From Microbacterium murale (GTDB lineage: Bacteria > Actinomycetota > Actinomycetes > Actinomycetales > Microbacteriaceae): DNA of 64,000 bases. Below, in pieces: positions 16,253 to 24,006 of the stretch. The notes beneath the pieces are model-generated. The model was not told where the DNA came from. It saw only the letters and a list, made by a program, of their open reading frames with translations, and did not search any database. The translations under genes were made by a program, and so were the position numbers. Position 1 is the first letter of the stretch. Each line of letters begins with the position of its first letter. The stretch covers positions 1,240,001-1,304,000 of the forward strand of contig NZ_BMCM01000001.1 of the NCBI RefSeq assembly GCF_014635185.1, in the 5' to 3' direction.

Positions 16253-17779
16253 ATGACGAGTCTCGACTCGACTCAGGCGCAGACGACGGGCATGCCCATC
16301 CTCGCGCTGGCAGGCGTTTCCAAGTCCTTCGGCGGTGCCGCGGCACTGCGTGACGTCGACTTCGATGTGCGCCCCGGCGAGGTGCACGCGCTGGTCGGAA
16401 TGAACGGTGCCGGAAAATCCACGCTGGTCGGCGTGCTCAGTGGCGCACACAACCCTGACGGCGGTGAGATCCGCTTCGACGGAGAACAGCTGTCGGGGCT
16501 GACACCACGCCGTGCGCGCGAGCAGGGCATCGCCACGGTTCCGCAGAAGCGCGATCTCGTGCTCGATCTCTCGGTCGCGGAGAACCTCTTCCTCGGCGAC
16601 CTTCCTCGCCGGGGCGGATGGGTCGGGTGGAAGGCCGTGCGATCGCAGGCCCGCGAGACGCTGCAGAGCATCGGACTCGACATCGACGAGCGGATGCCGG
16701 CAGGAGCGCTGACTGCGGCAGAACAGACCATGGTCGAGATCGCCCGAGAAGTCCGCCGCGGCGGCCGCGTACTGATCCTCGACGAGCCGACGGCATCCCT
16801 CGGGGGAGCGGCCGCCGAGCAGGTGCGCGATCTCGTCCGCCGCCTCCGCGCGCAGGGCACCGCGATCGTCTACATCTCCCACCACCTCGACGAGATCCTC
16901 GACATCGCCGACCGCGTCACGGTGCTCCGCGACGGACGCCGTCAGCTCACGGTGCCCGCATCCGAACTCGACATGGGATCGCTCGTCTATGCCATCGCCG
17001 GCGAGCATGTCGAATCCGAGCGTCCGGCGGCGCGCAGTGAATGGGGCGAGACGCGCCTGCGACTGGATGCCGTCAATGACGGAACCCGGCTGCGGGACCT
17101 CTCGCTCGAGGTTCGCGCCGGCGAAGTCGTCGCGGTGCTCGGTCCTGCGGGCGATGGGCAGTCGGCACTGTTCTCGCTGCTCTCCGGGACTGCGAGGCCG
17201 GATACCGGAACGCTCGAAGTCGAAGGCCGCCAGGTGGCGTGGGGCAGCGTCGCGCAGTCGCTGCGCAGCGGACTGCGGTGCGTCACCGGCGACCGCCTCG
17301 CGAACGGACTGATCGGTGCCCTCGGCATCAATGAGAACATCGTGCTCGCGATCGATCGTCGCACGGGTCGCCCCTGGGTCGATTGGAAGGCGTTGCGCGC
17401 ACGCGCGACGGTGATCCGCGACCGCTTCGGCGTGCGCACGATCCAGGCCGATCCGCCGGTCGGCCAGCTCTCCGGCGGCAATCAGCAGAAGGTGCTGCTC
17501 GGGAAATGGCTCGACGGCGATCCTCGGGTGTGCTTCCTGGAAGACCCCACCAATGGCGTCGACGTGCACGCCAAGGCCGACATCCATCACCTCATCGACG
17601 CTCTTGCGGCGCGCGGCACGGCGGTTCTTCTCGCCTCGTCGGATGTCGCGGAGGTCCAGCGTCTCGCCGACCGTGTCGTCGTCGTCAGCGCGGGCCGCCC
17701 GACGGCGGTGCTCGATGTCGCCGATACATCCCGCGACGAACTCGTCGCCCTCACCGTAGGAGGAACCTCCCGTGATTGA
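16253..17779 (+). CDS. ribose-type ABC importer ATPase (two ABC domains)
   Basis: The 508-residue protein has two ABC domains, as in RbsA/MglA. Domain 1 has Walker A GMNGAGKST, LTAAEQTMVEIARE in place of the usual signature, and Walker B VLILDEPTASL. Domain 2 has a degenerate Walker A (GPAGDGQSA, Lys replaced by Gln), signature LSGGNQQKVLLGKW and FLEDPTNGVD. Degeneration of the second P-loop is normal for this family. It energises uptake by the permease at 17772 and the binding protein at 18846. ATG 16253 follows GGGAG at 16241-16245; GTG 16247 is an alternative. The cargo is usually a sugar, but the setting suggests a glycoside or a non-sugar aromatic. Confidence 0.92.
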   Translation: MTSLDSTQAQTTGMPILALAGVSKSFGGAAALRDVDFDVRPGEVHALVGMNGAGKSTLVGVLSGAHNPDGGEIRFDGEQLSGLTPRRAREQGIATVPQKRDLVLDLSVAENLFLGDLPRRGGWVGWKAVRSQARETLQSIGLDIDERMPAGALTAAEQTMVEIAREVRRGGRVLILDEPTASLGGAAAEQVRDLVRRLRAQGTAIVYISHHLDEILDIADRVTVLRDGRRQLTVPASELDMGSLVYAIAGEHVESERPAARSEWGETRLRLDAVNDGTRLRDLSLEVRAGEVVAVLGPAGDGQSALFSLLSGTARPDTGTLEVEGRQVAWGSVAQSLRSGLRCVTGDRLANGLIGALGINENIVLAIDRRTGRPWVDWKALRARATVIRDRFGVRTIQADPPVGQLSGGNQQKVLLGKWLDGDPRVCFLEDPTNGVDVHAKADIHHLIDALAARGTAVLLASSDVAEVQRLADRVVVVSAGRPTAVLDVADTSRDELVALTVGGTSRD

Positions 17780-18761
17780 CAACGACGTCCGATCCACGAT
17801 GACCGCAACGGTCGCCCTGCAGGCCATGACCAAGCGTCGCTTCAGCCTCGGCGGTCACGGCGGACTGCTCATCGTCCTGCTGGTGGTCATCGTGATCACA
17901 GCCATCGGCTCCGAGGTGTTCCTCACCGCCCCCAACCTCATCAACGTGCTGCGACAGGTGAGCGTGATGGGAGTGATCGCCGCGGGTCTGACCGTGCTGA
18001 TGATCTCCGGCGGCATCGACTTCTCGATGGGGTCGAATGCCGTGGTCACGATGGCGCTCGTCGCGCAGCTCGTGACGAATGGTACGCCCACGATGATCGC
18101 AGTGCTGGTCGGCATCATCGCGGCAACGGTCGTCGGTCTGATTAACGGGCTCGTGGTGACGTTCACCAGGGTCGCACCCTTCGTCGCGACCCTGGCCGCC
18201 GCCACGCTGCTGGACGGTCTGGCGCTGTTCATCCTGAACGGCATGAGCGTCTCGGCCGGCCCTGACCTCAGCACCTTCGGCGTCGCCGAGCTCGGCGGCA
18301 TCCCGTATCTCCTCATCGCCGCGATCGTGATCTGCGTCGCGCTCGGTCTCACGCTGAAGTACACGAGCTTCGGGCGTGATGCCTTCGCGATCGGCGGCAA
18401 CGAGGACGCCGCACGTCTCAGCGGCATCCCTGTGGCTGCGCGCAAGATCACGCTCTACGCCCTGATGGGCCTGCTCGCCGGCATCACCGGCGTCATGCTG
18501 CTCGGGCGCCTGGGCGCCGCCAGCCCAGGCACCGCGGGACTCACGCTCGAACTGCAGGCCGTCGCTGCGGTCGTCATCGGCGGCACCTCGCTCGCAGGCG
18601 GCAGGGGCACGATGATCGGCACCGCCCTCGGCGTGATCCTGCTCGGCGTGCTCTCCAACGCATTGAACCTGCTCAGCATCTCCGCCTACATCCAGATGAT
18701 GGTCGTCGGCGGCGTGCTGCTGCTCGCGGCCATCGCCAATTCCTGGCGGAGCAGGCGCTGA
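17772..18761 (+). CDS. ribose-type ABC importer permease (RbsC family)
   Basis: The 329-residue protein has about nine to ten hydrophobic helices and the BPD_transp_2 pattern: VLMISGGIDFSMGSNAV near residue 75 and a cytoplasmic loop GGNEDAARLSGIPVAARKITLYALMG that contacts the ATPase. It ends in VAAVVIGGTSLAGGRGTMIGTALGV. It forms the membrane channel of the importer. GTG 17772 overlaps the ATPase stop by eight bases, so the pair is coupled. Confidence 0.92.
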   Translation: MIDNDVRSTMTATVALQAMTKRRFSLGGHGGLLIVLLVVIVITAIGSEVFLTAPNLINVLRQVSVMGVIAAGLTVLMISGGIDFSMGSNAVVTMALVAQLVTNGTPTMIAVLVGIIAATVVGLINGLVVTFTRVAPFVATLAAATLLDGLALFILNGMSVSAGPDLSTFGVAELGGIPYLLIAAIVICVALGLTLKYTSFGRDAFAIGGNEDAARLSGIPVAARKITLYALMGLLAGITGVMLLGRLGAASPGTAGLTLELQAVAAVVIGGTSLAGGRGTMIGTALGVILLGVLSNALNLLSISAYIQMMVVGGVLLLAAIANSWRSRR

Positions 18762-18845
18762 GCCGGACCCGTTCCGCGCGAATCCGACGCGCAACCCGTG
18801 CGCTCCTGTCCGGAGTGCACATCCACTGAGAGAAAGGCACGGCAG

Positions 18846-19811
18846 ATGAACAGGCAAAGAAGGCTGATTCCTCTCCTGACGGCGACCATCGCAGCAGGAC
18901 TCGTCTTCACCGGGTGCAGCGCATCCGGCACGGACAGCGGCGACGACGCGGCGGCAGGCGGTGACGCGGCGACCAAGATCGGCTTCATAAGCAGCGCGAA
19001 CAACGAGTGGGGCGCGTGCCTGCAGAACGGCATGGAATCCGCCGCCGAGGCGGAGGGCGTCGAGCTCCTGGTCGCCAACTCCGACGCGGATGCCGCGAAG
19101 GAGACGGGCAACATCGAGGACATGATCGCTCGGGGTGTCGACGCGATCGTGCTGAACACCGTGAGCGTCGACGCGATGGCGGGCGGCATCCAGAAGGCGA
19201 ATGCCGCGGATGTGCCGATCTATCTCGTCGCGGTCGTTCCCGACGATCTCACGGGTGTGCTCGGTGCGGCAGTCGTCGATCTCCCGGGAGTGGGCGGCAT
19301 CGCCGCCGACTGGATCGCTGAGGACTCCGGCGGCGACGACGTGAACGTCGCCGTGATCGGCGGAGCCCCCGGCGCATCGTCCGACTATGTCGTGAACGGT
19401 TTCAAGGAAGCCGTCGCTTCGAACGTCACGATCGTCGGCGAGCAGCCCGGGATGTACAACCGTGGCAAGGCGCAGGAGGTCGCCGAGAACTTCGCCCAGT
19501 CCAACCCCGACCTGGACTACGTCTTCGTCCTGAATGAAGACATGGCGTTCGGTGCCCGCAGCGCGTTCGACGCCGCGGGTATGGACGACGTGCGGATCGT
19601 GACGATGAACGGCACGGATGACGGCCTCGCGGCCATCGAGAGCGGTGAGTTCTCGGCCACGGTCGCCGATTCCGCGGCGAACCTCGGCGTGACATCGATC
19701 GAGAACACGTTGGCGTTGTTGAAGGATGTCTCCGGGGAGAAGGTCTTCGCAATGCCGACGGCGCTGATCACCGACGCCAACCTCGACGAAGCCATCCCGT
19801 TCTGCGGCTGA
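18846..19811 (+). CDS. ribose-type ABC substrate-binding lipoprotein
   Basis: The 321-residue protein has a lipoprotein signal (basic MNRQRR, hydrophobic stretch, lipobox FTGC with the lipidated Cys at about 23) and a type I periplasmic binding fold. KIGFISSANNEWGACLQNGM starts the domain, followed by DMIARGVDAIVLNTVSVDA, a hinge region, and DYVFVLNEDMAFGARSAFDAAG. It captures the ligand outside the membrane for the adjacent permease. ATG 18846 has a purine-rich GAGAAAGG upstream. Ligand specificity is not readable; family members bind pentoses, hexoses and autoinducer-like sugars. Confidence 0.9.
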   Translation: MNRQRRLIPLLTATIAAGLVFTGCSASGTDSGDDAAAGGDAATKIGFISSANNEWGACLQNGMESAAEAEGVELLVANSDADAAKETGNIEDMIARGVDAIVLNTVSVDAMAGGIQKANAADVPIYLVAVVPDDLTGVLGAAVVDLPGVGGIAADWIAEDSGGDDVNVAVIGGAPGASSDYVVNGFKEAVASNVTIVGEQPGMYNRGKAQEVAENFAQSNPDLDYVFVLNEDMAFGARSAFDAAGMDDVRIVTMNGTDDGLAAIESGEFSATVADSAANLGVTSIENTLALLKDVSGEKVFAMPTALITDANLDEAIPFCG

Positions 19812-19823
19812 TCGATCCCATGA

Positions 19824-19862
19824 GAAGAGCCGCCCTCCCCGATCGGGAAGGGCGGCTCTTCC
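19824..19862 (+). terminator. intrinsic-type hairpin after the importer operon
   Basis: GAAGAGCCGCCCTCCC at 19824-19839 pairs with GGGAAGGGCGGCTCTTC at 19845-19861 with a single bulge and a five-base loop. It follows the binding-protein stop by 13 bases and precedes the convergent dioxygenase gene, so it may act for both. Confidence 0.85.
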
Positions 19863-19890
19863 ACGTGCGTGCGCCTCGTCGGCAGATGCG

Positions 19891-20886
19891 TCAGTGCAGC
19901 CCGAGGAACTCCTCGAGCGTCGCGGGGTTGGCCTTGAGAAGCGGGTCGAGCACCGGCTCGGCCGGGAACTCGCTGGCCTCGAAGAACCAGCGCCTGGATG
20001 CGGGCATGCCCCACAGCTGCGCTCGCTGCGGGTTGCTGACGTCCCAGCGCATCGGCGGGGTCTCCAGGTCGATGAACTGGTAATGAGTGGTGAACAGCTC
20101 GATGCGGTGCTGGTCGGGGTCGCGCACATACAGGAACAGTGCGTTGCTGATCCCGTGTCGGCCGGGGCCGCGATCGATCTCCTGGCCGAAGCCGGTCGCG
20201 CCGCACACGTCGGCCGCGTGGATCAGGGCGGCGGCGTCGGGAACCGTGTACGCGAAGTGGTGCAGGCGAGGGCCGCGGCCATTCGTGAAGACGAGGTCGT
20301 GCGTGTTGCCCTTCACCTCGAGCCAGGTGCCCCAGAGCTCATCGGTGCCGTCGGCTGCGGTGTACTCGGCCATGCGCATGCCGAGCCCCGCCCAGAAGTC
20401 GGTCGCGGACTGCACATCATGGATGGCCACCTGGTAGTGGTCGAGGCGCTGCGGGAACGAGCCGCGGAACTCGTCGAAGTTCTGCATCTTGCGCTCGACG
20501 ACGTCCATCGAGCTGGTGAGTTCGATGTGTGTGCCGACCGCATCGCGGAAGCGGATCGTCGGACCCTGGTGATCGACCTCGACGCGCTCGTATTCGATGC
20601 CCGTGCCGGCGAAGTGCTTCTCGGCGGCGACGATGTCATCGTCGGTGCGCACGCGCAGACCGATGTGCAGCGCCTGCGGCGCATCGGCACGCACGAGCAC
20701 CAGGCTGTGGTGCGCGGCCTCTTCCAGGCCGCGCAGGTACACGGTGTCATCGGCCTCTTCGGTGACGACGAGGCCGATCACGTCGCGGTAGAAATCGCGG
20801 CTGGCCTCGAGGTCGGTGACGGCGAGCGAGACGTGGCTCGCGCGGGTGAGCGCGAACGGCGGGGCGTCGTTGGTGGTGGGGAGCAC
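19891..20886 (-). CDS. type I extradiol ring-cleavage dioxygenase, homoprotocatechuate 2,3-dioxygenase-like
   Basis: The 331-residue protein has two VOC modules (about 14-135 and 148-270). The metal triad of the extradiol family is visible: His150 (RLDHYQVA), His209 or 210 (RLHHFAY) and Glu263 (HRIELFT). These positions and the C-terminal extension closely match Brevibacterium homoprotocatechuate dioxygenase (His155, His214, Glu267 as I recall). It would open a catecholic ring next to the diol using Fe(II) or Mn(II) and O2. GTG 20886 has AAGGAGG five bases upstream. It diverges from a LysR regulator. No semialdehyde dehydrogenase, isomerase or aldolase of the classic pathway is nearby. Confidence 0.88.
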   Translation of the reverse strand: MLPTTNDAPPFALTRASHVSLAVTDLEASRDFYRDVIGLVVTEEADDTVYLRGLEEAAHHSLVLVRADAPQALHIGLRVRTDDDIVAAEKHFAGTGIEYERVEVDHQGPTIRFRDAVGTHIELTSSMDVVERKMQNFDEFRGSFPQRLDHYQVAIHDVQSATDFWAGLGMRMAEYTAADGTDELWGTWLEVKGNTHDLVFTNGRGPRLHHFAYTVPDAAALIHAADVCGATGFGQEIDRGPGRHGISNALFLYVRDPDQHRIELFTTHYQFIDLETPPMRWDVSNPQRAQLWGMPASRRWFFEASEFPAEPVLDPLLKANPATLEEFLGLH

Positions 20887-20967
20887 AGCATCCTCCTTGA
20901 TGAGAGCGGAGTTCCAGTCTTCGCCGATCGGATGCTGCGCGGAACCGCCTATCTGACTGTCGCGGCC

Positions 20968-20982
20968 ATAGGTCAGGACTAT
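20968..20982. promoter_or_regulatory. LysR-type operator in the dioxygenase/LysR gap
   Basis: ATAG-N7-CTAT at 20968-20982 contains the T-N11-A pattern (T20969, A20981) of LysR sites. A second, overlapping CTAT...CTAT run follows to 20993, close to the LysR start at 21012. Confidence 0.5.
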
Positions 20983-21011
20983 ATCGACGCTATCCGCGTA
21001 GTATCTGATCA

Positions 21012-21917
21012 ATGGAACTTCGCCACCTGAGGTACTTCGCAGCTGTGGTCGAGGCCGGCTCGATCTCGGCCGCGGCGGCGCAGCTGCGCCTGTCGCAGCC
21101 CTCGCTCAGCGTGGCCATCTCGCGGCTTGAGACCGAAGTCGGCACACCACTGCTGGAGCGGTCGACGCGCGGCGTCGAACCCACCAGTGCCGGACGCTAT
21201 CTGCTCGGCGCGTCCTCTCGCGTGCTGAGCGACGTCGACGAGATCGCGAGCACGCTGACGCGGTTCGGCGCCGGGGTCGCCGGCACCCTCACGATCGCCG
21301 CAGTCCCCGTGCTGATGTGGCGCCGCATCCCCGAACTGCTCCGCCGATACGCCGCCGAGGCGCCCGATGTCGAGATCAACCTGCTCGATCCTCCTCCATG
21401 GGATGCCGTCGACATGCTGCAGCAGCGCACGGTCGACGTCGCGGCGGTCCTCGTCGCCGAGCCGAAGCGATTCGCGCGTCGGCATGCCTCTTCGTTCGAG
21501 GTGCACGACTGGGGCGAGGTTCCTCTGGTCGCCGTGCTCCCACCCGACCTGGCAGACGCGCCGGACCCGTTTCCCCTGCGTTCATTCGACGACCGCGTCC
21601 TCGTGCTGCCGCACCGCACCGCGGCGGTGCCGAGCCTGCCCGAGGCGGTGGATGCCGCACTGCGCCGGCACGGCGTCACGCCCTCCCGGATTCGCACGGT
21701 CGAGACGATCCAGGCGAGCCTCCCGCTCATCGAGGCCGGCCTCGCGTGGGGCATCCTGCCCGACCCTGATCGAGCCAGCCTCACCAGGTTCAACGTCACC
21801 ATGCGTCGGCTCGATCCTGATCCGAAGGGCCTGCAGGCGCTTGCTCTCGCGCGGCAGGGCGCGATGCAGTATCCGGCTCAGGCGCGACTGCTCGCCCTGA
21901 TCGACGAAACCGGCTGA
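21012..21917 (+). CDS. LysR-family transcriptional regulator
   Basis: The 301-residue protein has the LysR helix-turn-helix at residues 1-60 (MELRHLRYFAAVVEAGSISA with QLRLSQPSLSVAISRLETEVG) and a two-lobed effector domain from about 90. It diverges from the extradiol dioxygenase gene and very likely activates it in response to a pathway intermediate, the usual arrangement for aromatic catabolism. ATG 21012 starts right at the conserved MELRHL. No effector can be deduced. Confidence 0.9.
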   Translation: MELRHLRYFAAVVEAGSISAAAAQLRLSQPSLSVAISRLETEVGTPLLERSTRGVEPTSAGRYLLGASSRVLSDVDEIASTLTRFGAGVAGTLTIAAVPVLMWRRIPELLRRYAAEAPDVEINLLDPPPWDAVDMLQQRTVDVAAVLVAEPKRFARRHASSFEVHDWGEVPLVAVLPPDLADAPDPFPLRSFDDRVLVLPHRTAAVPSLPEAVDAALRRHGVTPSRIRTVETIQASLPLIEAGLAWGILPDPDRASLTRFNVTMRRLDPDPKGLQALALARQGAMQYPAQARLLALIDETG

Positions 21918-21924
21918 TCTCTCC

Positions 21925-21953
21925 CTGAGATCGTGTGCGAAATTTGATAGGAT
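21925..21953 (+). promoter_or_regulatory. gntR promoter with spacer operator ATCGTGTGCGA
   Basis: CTGAGA (21925-21930), 17 bases, TAGGAT (21948-21953) form a plausible sigma-70 promoter. ATCGTGTGCGA at 21930-21940 fills the start of the spacer and recurs at the same place in the catabolic promoter at 25110. Confidence 0.6.
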
Positions 21954-22011
21954 CGAGACTGCACGACTGACGTACGCTGATGTCGTCGGAGAGCAGACAA
22001 GGGGGCTCGCG

Positions 22012-22674
22012 ATGGCGCCGAGCAAAGCCGAGCAGGCGTACACGATCCTGAAGACGAAGATCATGGACGGTGTCTTCGCGCCCGGCCATCGACTCGTCAT
22101 CGATCAGCTCGGTCGGGAGTACAACATCAGCTCCGTTCCATGGCGTGAGTCGCTGCGGCGACTCGAAGCCGAGGGGTGGGTCGACATCGTCCCCAACGTC
22201 GGTGCGCTGGTCAAGACCTTCGATACCGGGTCCTGGAAGCGTTCGATCCGTCTGCTCGCACGACTCGAAGGGCTCGCCACTGCGCTGTCTGCAGTGAACC
22301 TCACCGCAGATGACCTCGCCAAGGCGCGCGGCCTCAACCGCGACATGGCCGACGCGCTGGCGAATTTCGACACGATCCGCTTCGGCCGGCTCAACCGGCA
22401 GTTCCACATCGTGCTCTGCTCGCGCTGCGACGATGAGCGACTGAGCGAACTCGTCGAGACAGAGTGGACCCGGATGGACATCATCCGCCGCTCGGCCTTC
22501 TGGTACGCACCCGGCCGAGCCATGGCATCCCTCTCCGAGCACGACGAGTTGCTCGACCTCATCGAGAGCGGAGCGGATGCCGAGACGATCGAGACGGCCG
22601 CCCGCCGCCACGAGATCGCGACGCTCGACGCGGTGCTCGCGCACGACGAAGTCAGTCGCAACGACCCGAGCTGA
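22012..22674 (+). CDS. GntR-family regulator (FadR/FCD subfamily)
   Basis: The 220-residue protein has the GntR winged helix (about residues 5-70: QAYTILKTKIMDGVFAPGHRLVIDQLGREYNISSVPWRESLRRLEAEGWV, longer than shown in one piece) and an FCD-type helical effector domain with metal-binding-like histidines (NRQFHIVL near 125, EHDELLDLI near 180, RRHEIATLDAVL near 205). FCD regulators respond to organic acids. A shared promoter-spacer motif links it to its own gene and to the dienelactone hydrolase operon at 25169, so it is the best candidate for master control of that operon. ATG 22012 is preceded by AAGGGGG. Confidence 0.9.
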   Translation: MAPSKAEQAYTILKTKIMDGVFAPGHRLVIDQLGREYNISSVPWRESLRRLEAEGWVDIVPNVGALVKTFDTGSWKRSIRLLARLEGLATALSAVNLTADDLAKARGLNRDMADALANFDTIRFGRLNRQFHIVLCSRCDDERLSELVETEWTRMDIIRRSAFWYAPGRAMASLSEHDELLDLIESGADAETIETAARRHEIATLDAVLAHDEVSRNDPS

Positions 22675-22680
22675 ACGGGC

Positions 22681-23985
22681 TCAGCGCGCGCTGCGCGCAG
22701 CCCACTGAGCGAGATACGCCTTGGCGTAGTCGTTGCCGTTGGGCAGTCGCAGTGTGGTGTGCACGTGGAAACGCGCCGGCAGACGATTGTTCAGCCATAC
22801 TCCGGCATGGTGATCGAGTTCGGCGAGGATCACCGGGCTCTGGATGCGGAAGTAGAACGGCTGCGATCCGTCGGTCGCCCCGTACCAGCTGAAGTACGTC
22901 TCGTCGCGGTGCGCATCGACGTCGGCGAGAGCCTGCGCGCGCTGCGGTTCGGTGAGCAGCAAGAAATCTTCGACGACCCGCCGCAGCAGTGACCACTGCG
23001 CGTCGTCGAGCGCGGACGCGCGGATGCCCTCATAGGGCACCACACGGTTGTCGCGGAAAGCCCCGGCGACATGTCGCTCGTCGGCCGGATGCAGCCGCCC
23101 CTCCGGCATCGCCGGGTCGAGAACCGACGCGAACACGACGGCTTCCGCTCGCTGGGTCTCATCGAACGACTCGGCCAACTCGATCGCGAGCTGCTCTCGG
23201 GCATCGAACAACGGCGGCCGCTCGTCGTCCGACAGCGCAGGCTCCGCGCCGAGGAACACCGGCGCGATCACGTGCCGCCCGCCGACCGAGACGAAGTTCA
23301 GCGCGACATGGTGCCCGAACAGTTGCCAGCCCCATGGCTCGTCGGCCGAAGGCGTGCCGTACAGCGCGAACCAGTAGCTGCGATCGTTCATGATCGTGGG
23401 CAGGTCGACGAGCTCTCCGAGGTATCCGTTCAGCGCCATCGCCTCGACGACCCGCGCGTAGCCGTCCGGGCTCAGAGACGCCTCGATCACCGCGAGCGCG
23501 GCGTGCACGACAGCATCCGACTGCTCCTCCAGGCGCAAGCCGATCCGGAAGAAGACGAACTCGGGGTTGCTCCACCCGCGCCACTGCGCGGCGTCCAGCG
23601 GATAGCAGAGCTTGGCGCGCTGATGCGGGGTGAGCAGGTCGAGCAGAGCGGATGCCGCGGCGGCCGGCGCCGGGTCGGACGATACGCCCGCCGGGAGCGA
23701 GTACACCCCTTCTTGGCGTTCGCCGTCGGAGGTGATGCCGACGAAGGGCTCGTCGTACAGGCCACGCCAGTACTCCAGCAGGTCGCGCAGGAACGGCGCC
23801 TGGTATCGATCGTCGGCGAACTGCTCGTAATCCATGCCGCGCACATCGACCAGCATCGGATCGTCGTGTTCGATCAGGTGCTCGCGATAGCTCTTCGAAC
23901 TGAGCTCGATCGCTTCGTCTCGCCCGGCGACGCGGTCGCTGGAGAAGAAGTCGTCGATGTCGTTGTGCGAGGAGTGCTCACTCAT
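22681..23985 (-). CDS. DUF3500-domain protein
   Basis: The 434-residue cytosolic protein (no signal peptide or membrane helix) matches the DUF3500 pattern: an N-terminal YDEPFVGITSDGERQEGVYSL, a central WGWQLFGHHVALNFVSVGGRHVIAPVFLGAEPA and a C-terminal FYFRIQSPVILAELDHH. The repeated His residues (GHH, ELDHHAG, FHVHTTLR) look like metal or substrate ligands, but no enzyme activity is established for the family to my knowledge. It lies 21 bases after the amidohydrolase gene on the same strand, so it is part of that catabolic transcript and probably acts on the same compound. Confidence 0.8.
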   Translation of the reverse strand: MSEHSSHNDIDDFFSSDRVAGRDEAIELSSKSYREHLIEHDDPMLVDVRGMDYEQFADDRYQAPFLRDLLEYWRGLYDEPFVGITSDGERQEGVYSLPAGVSSDPAPAAAASALLDLLTPHQRAKLCYPLDAAQWRGWSNPEFVFFRIGLRLEEQSDAVVHAALAVIEASLSPDGYARVVEAMALNGYLGELVDLPTIMNDRSYWFALYGTPSADEPWGWQLFGHHVALNFVSVGGRHVIAPVFLGAEPALSDDERPPLFDAREQLAIELAESFDETQRAEAVVFASVLDPAMPEGRLHPADERHVAGAFRDNRVVPYEGIRASALDDAQWSLLRRVVEDFLLLTEPQRAQALADVDAHRDETYFSWYGATDGSQPFYFRIQSPVILAELDHHAGVWLNNRLPARFHVHTTLRLPNGNDYAKAYLAQWAARSAR

Positions 23986-24006
23986 CGGATGCTCCGCGGG
24001 CGTTGT

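Noticed and set aside
17751-20129. Long minus-strand open frame opposite the ribose-type importer
   Set aside because: It is the antisense of three well-recognised genes, has low-complexity Arg/His/Asp composition and no domain; GC-rich DNA produces such frames.
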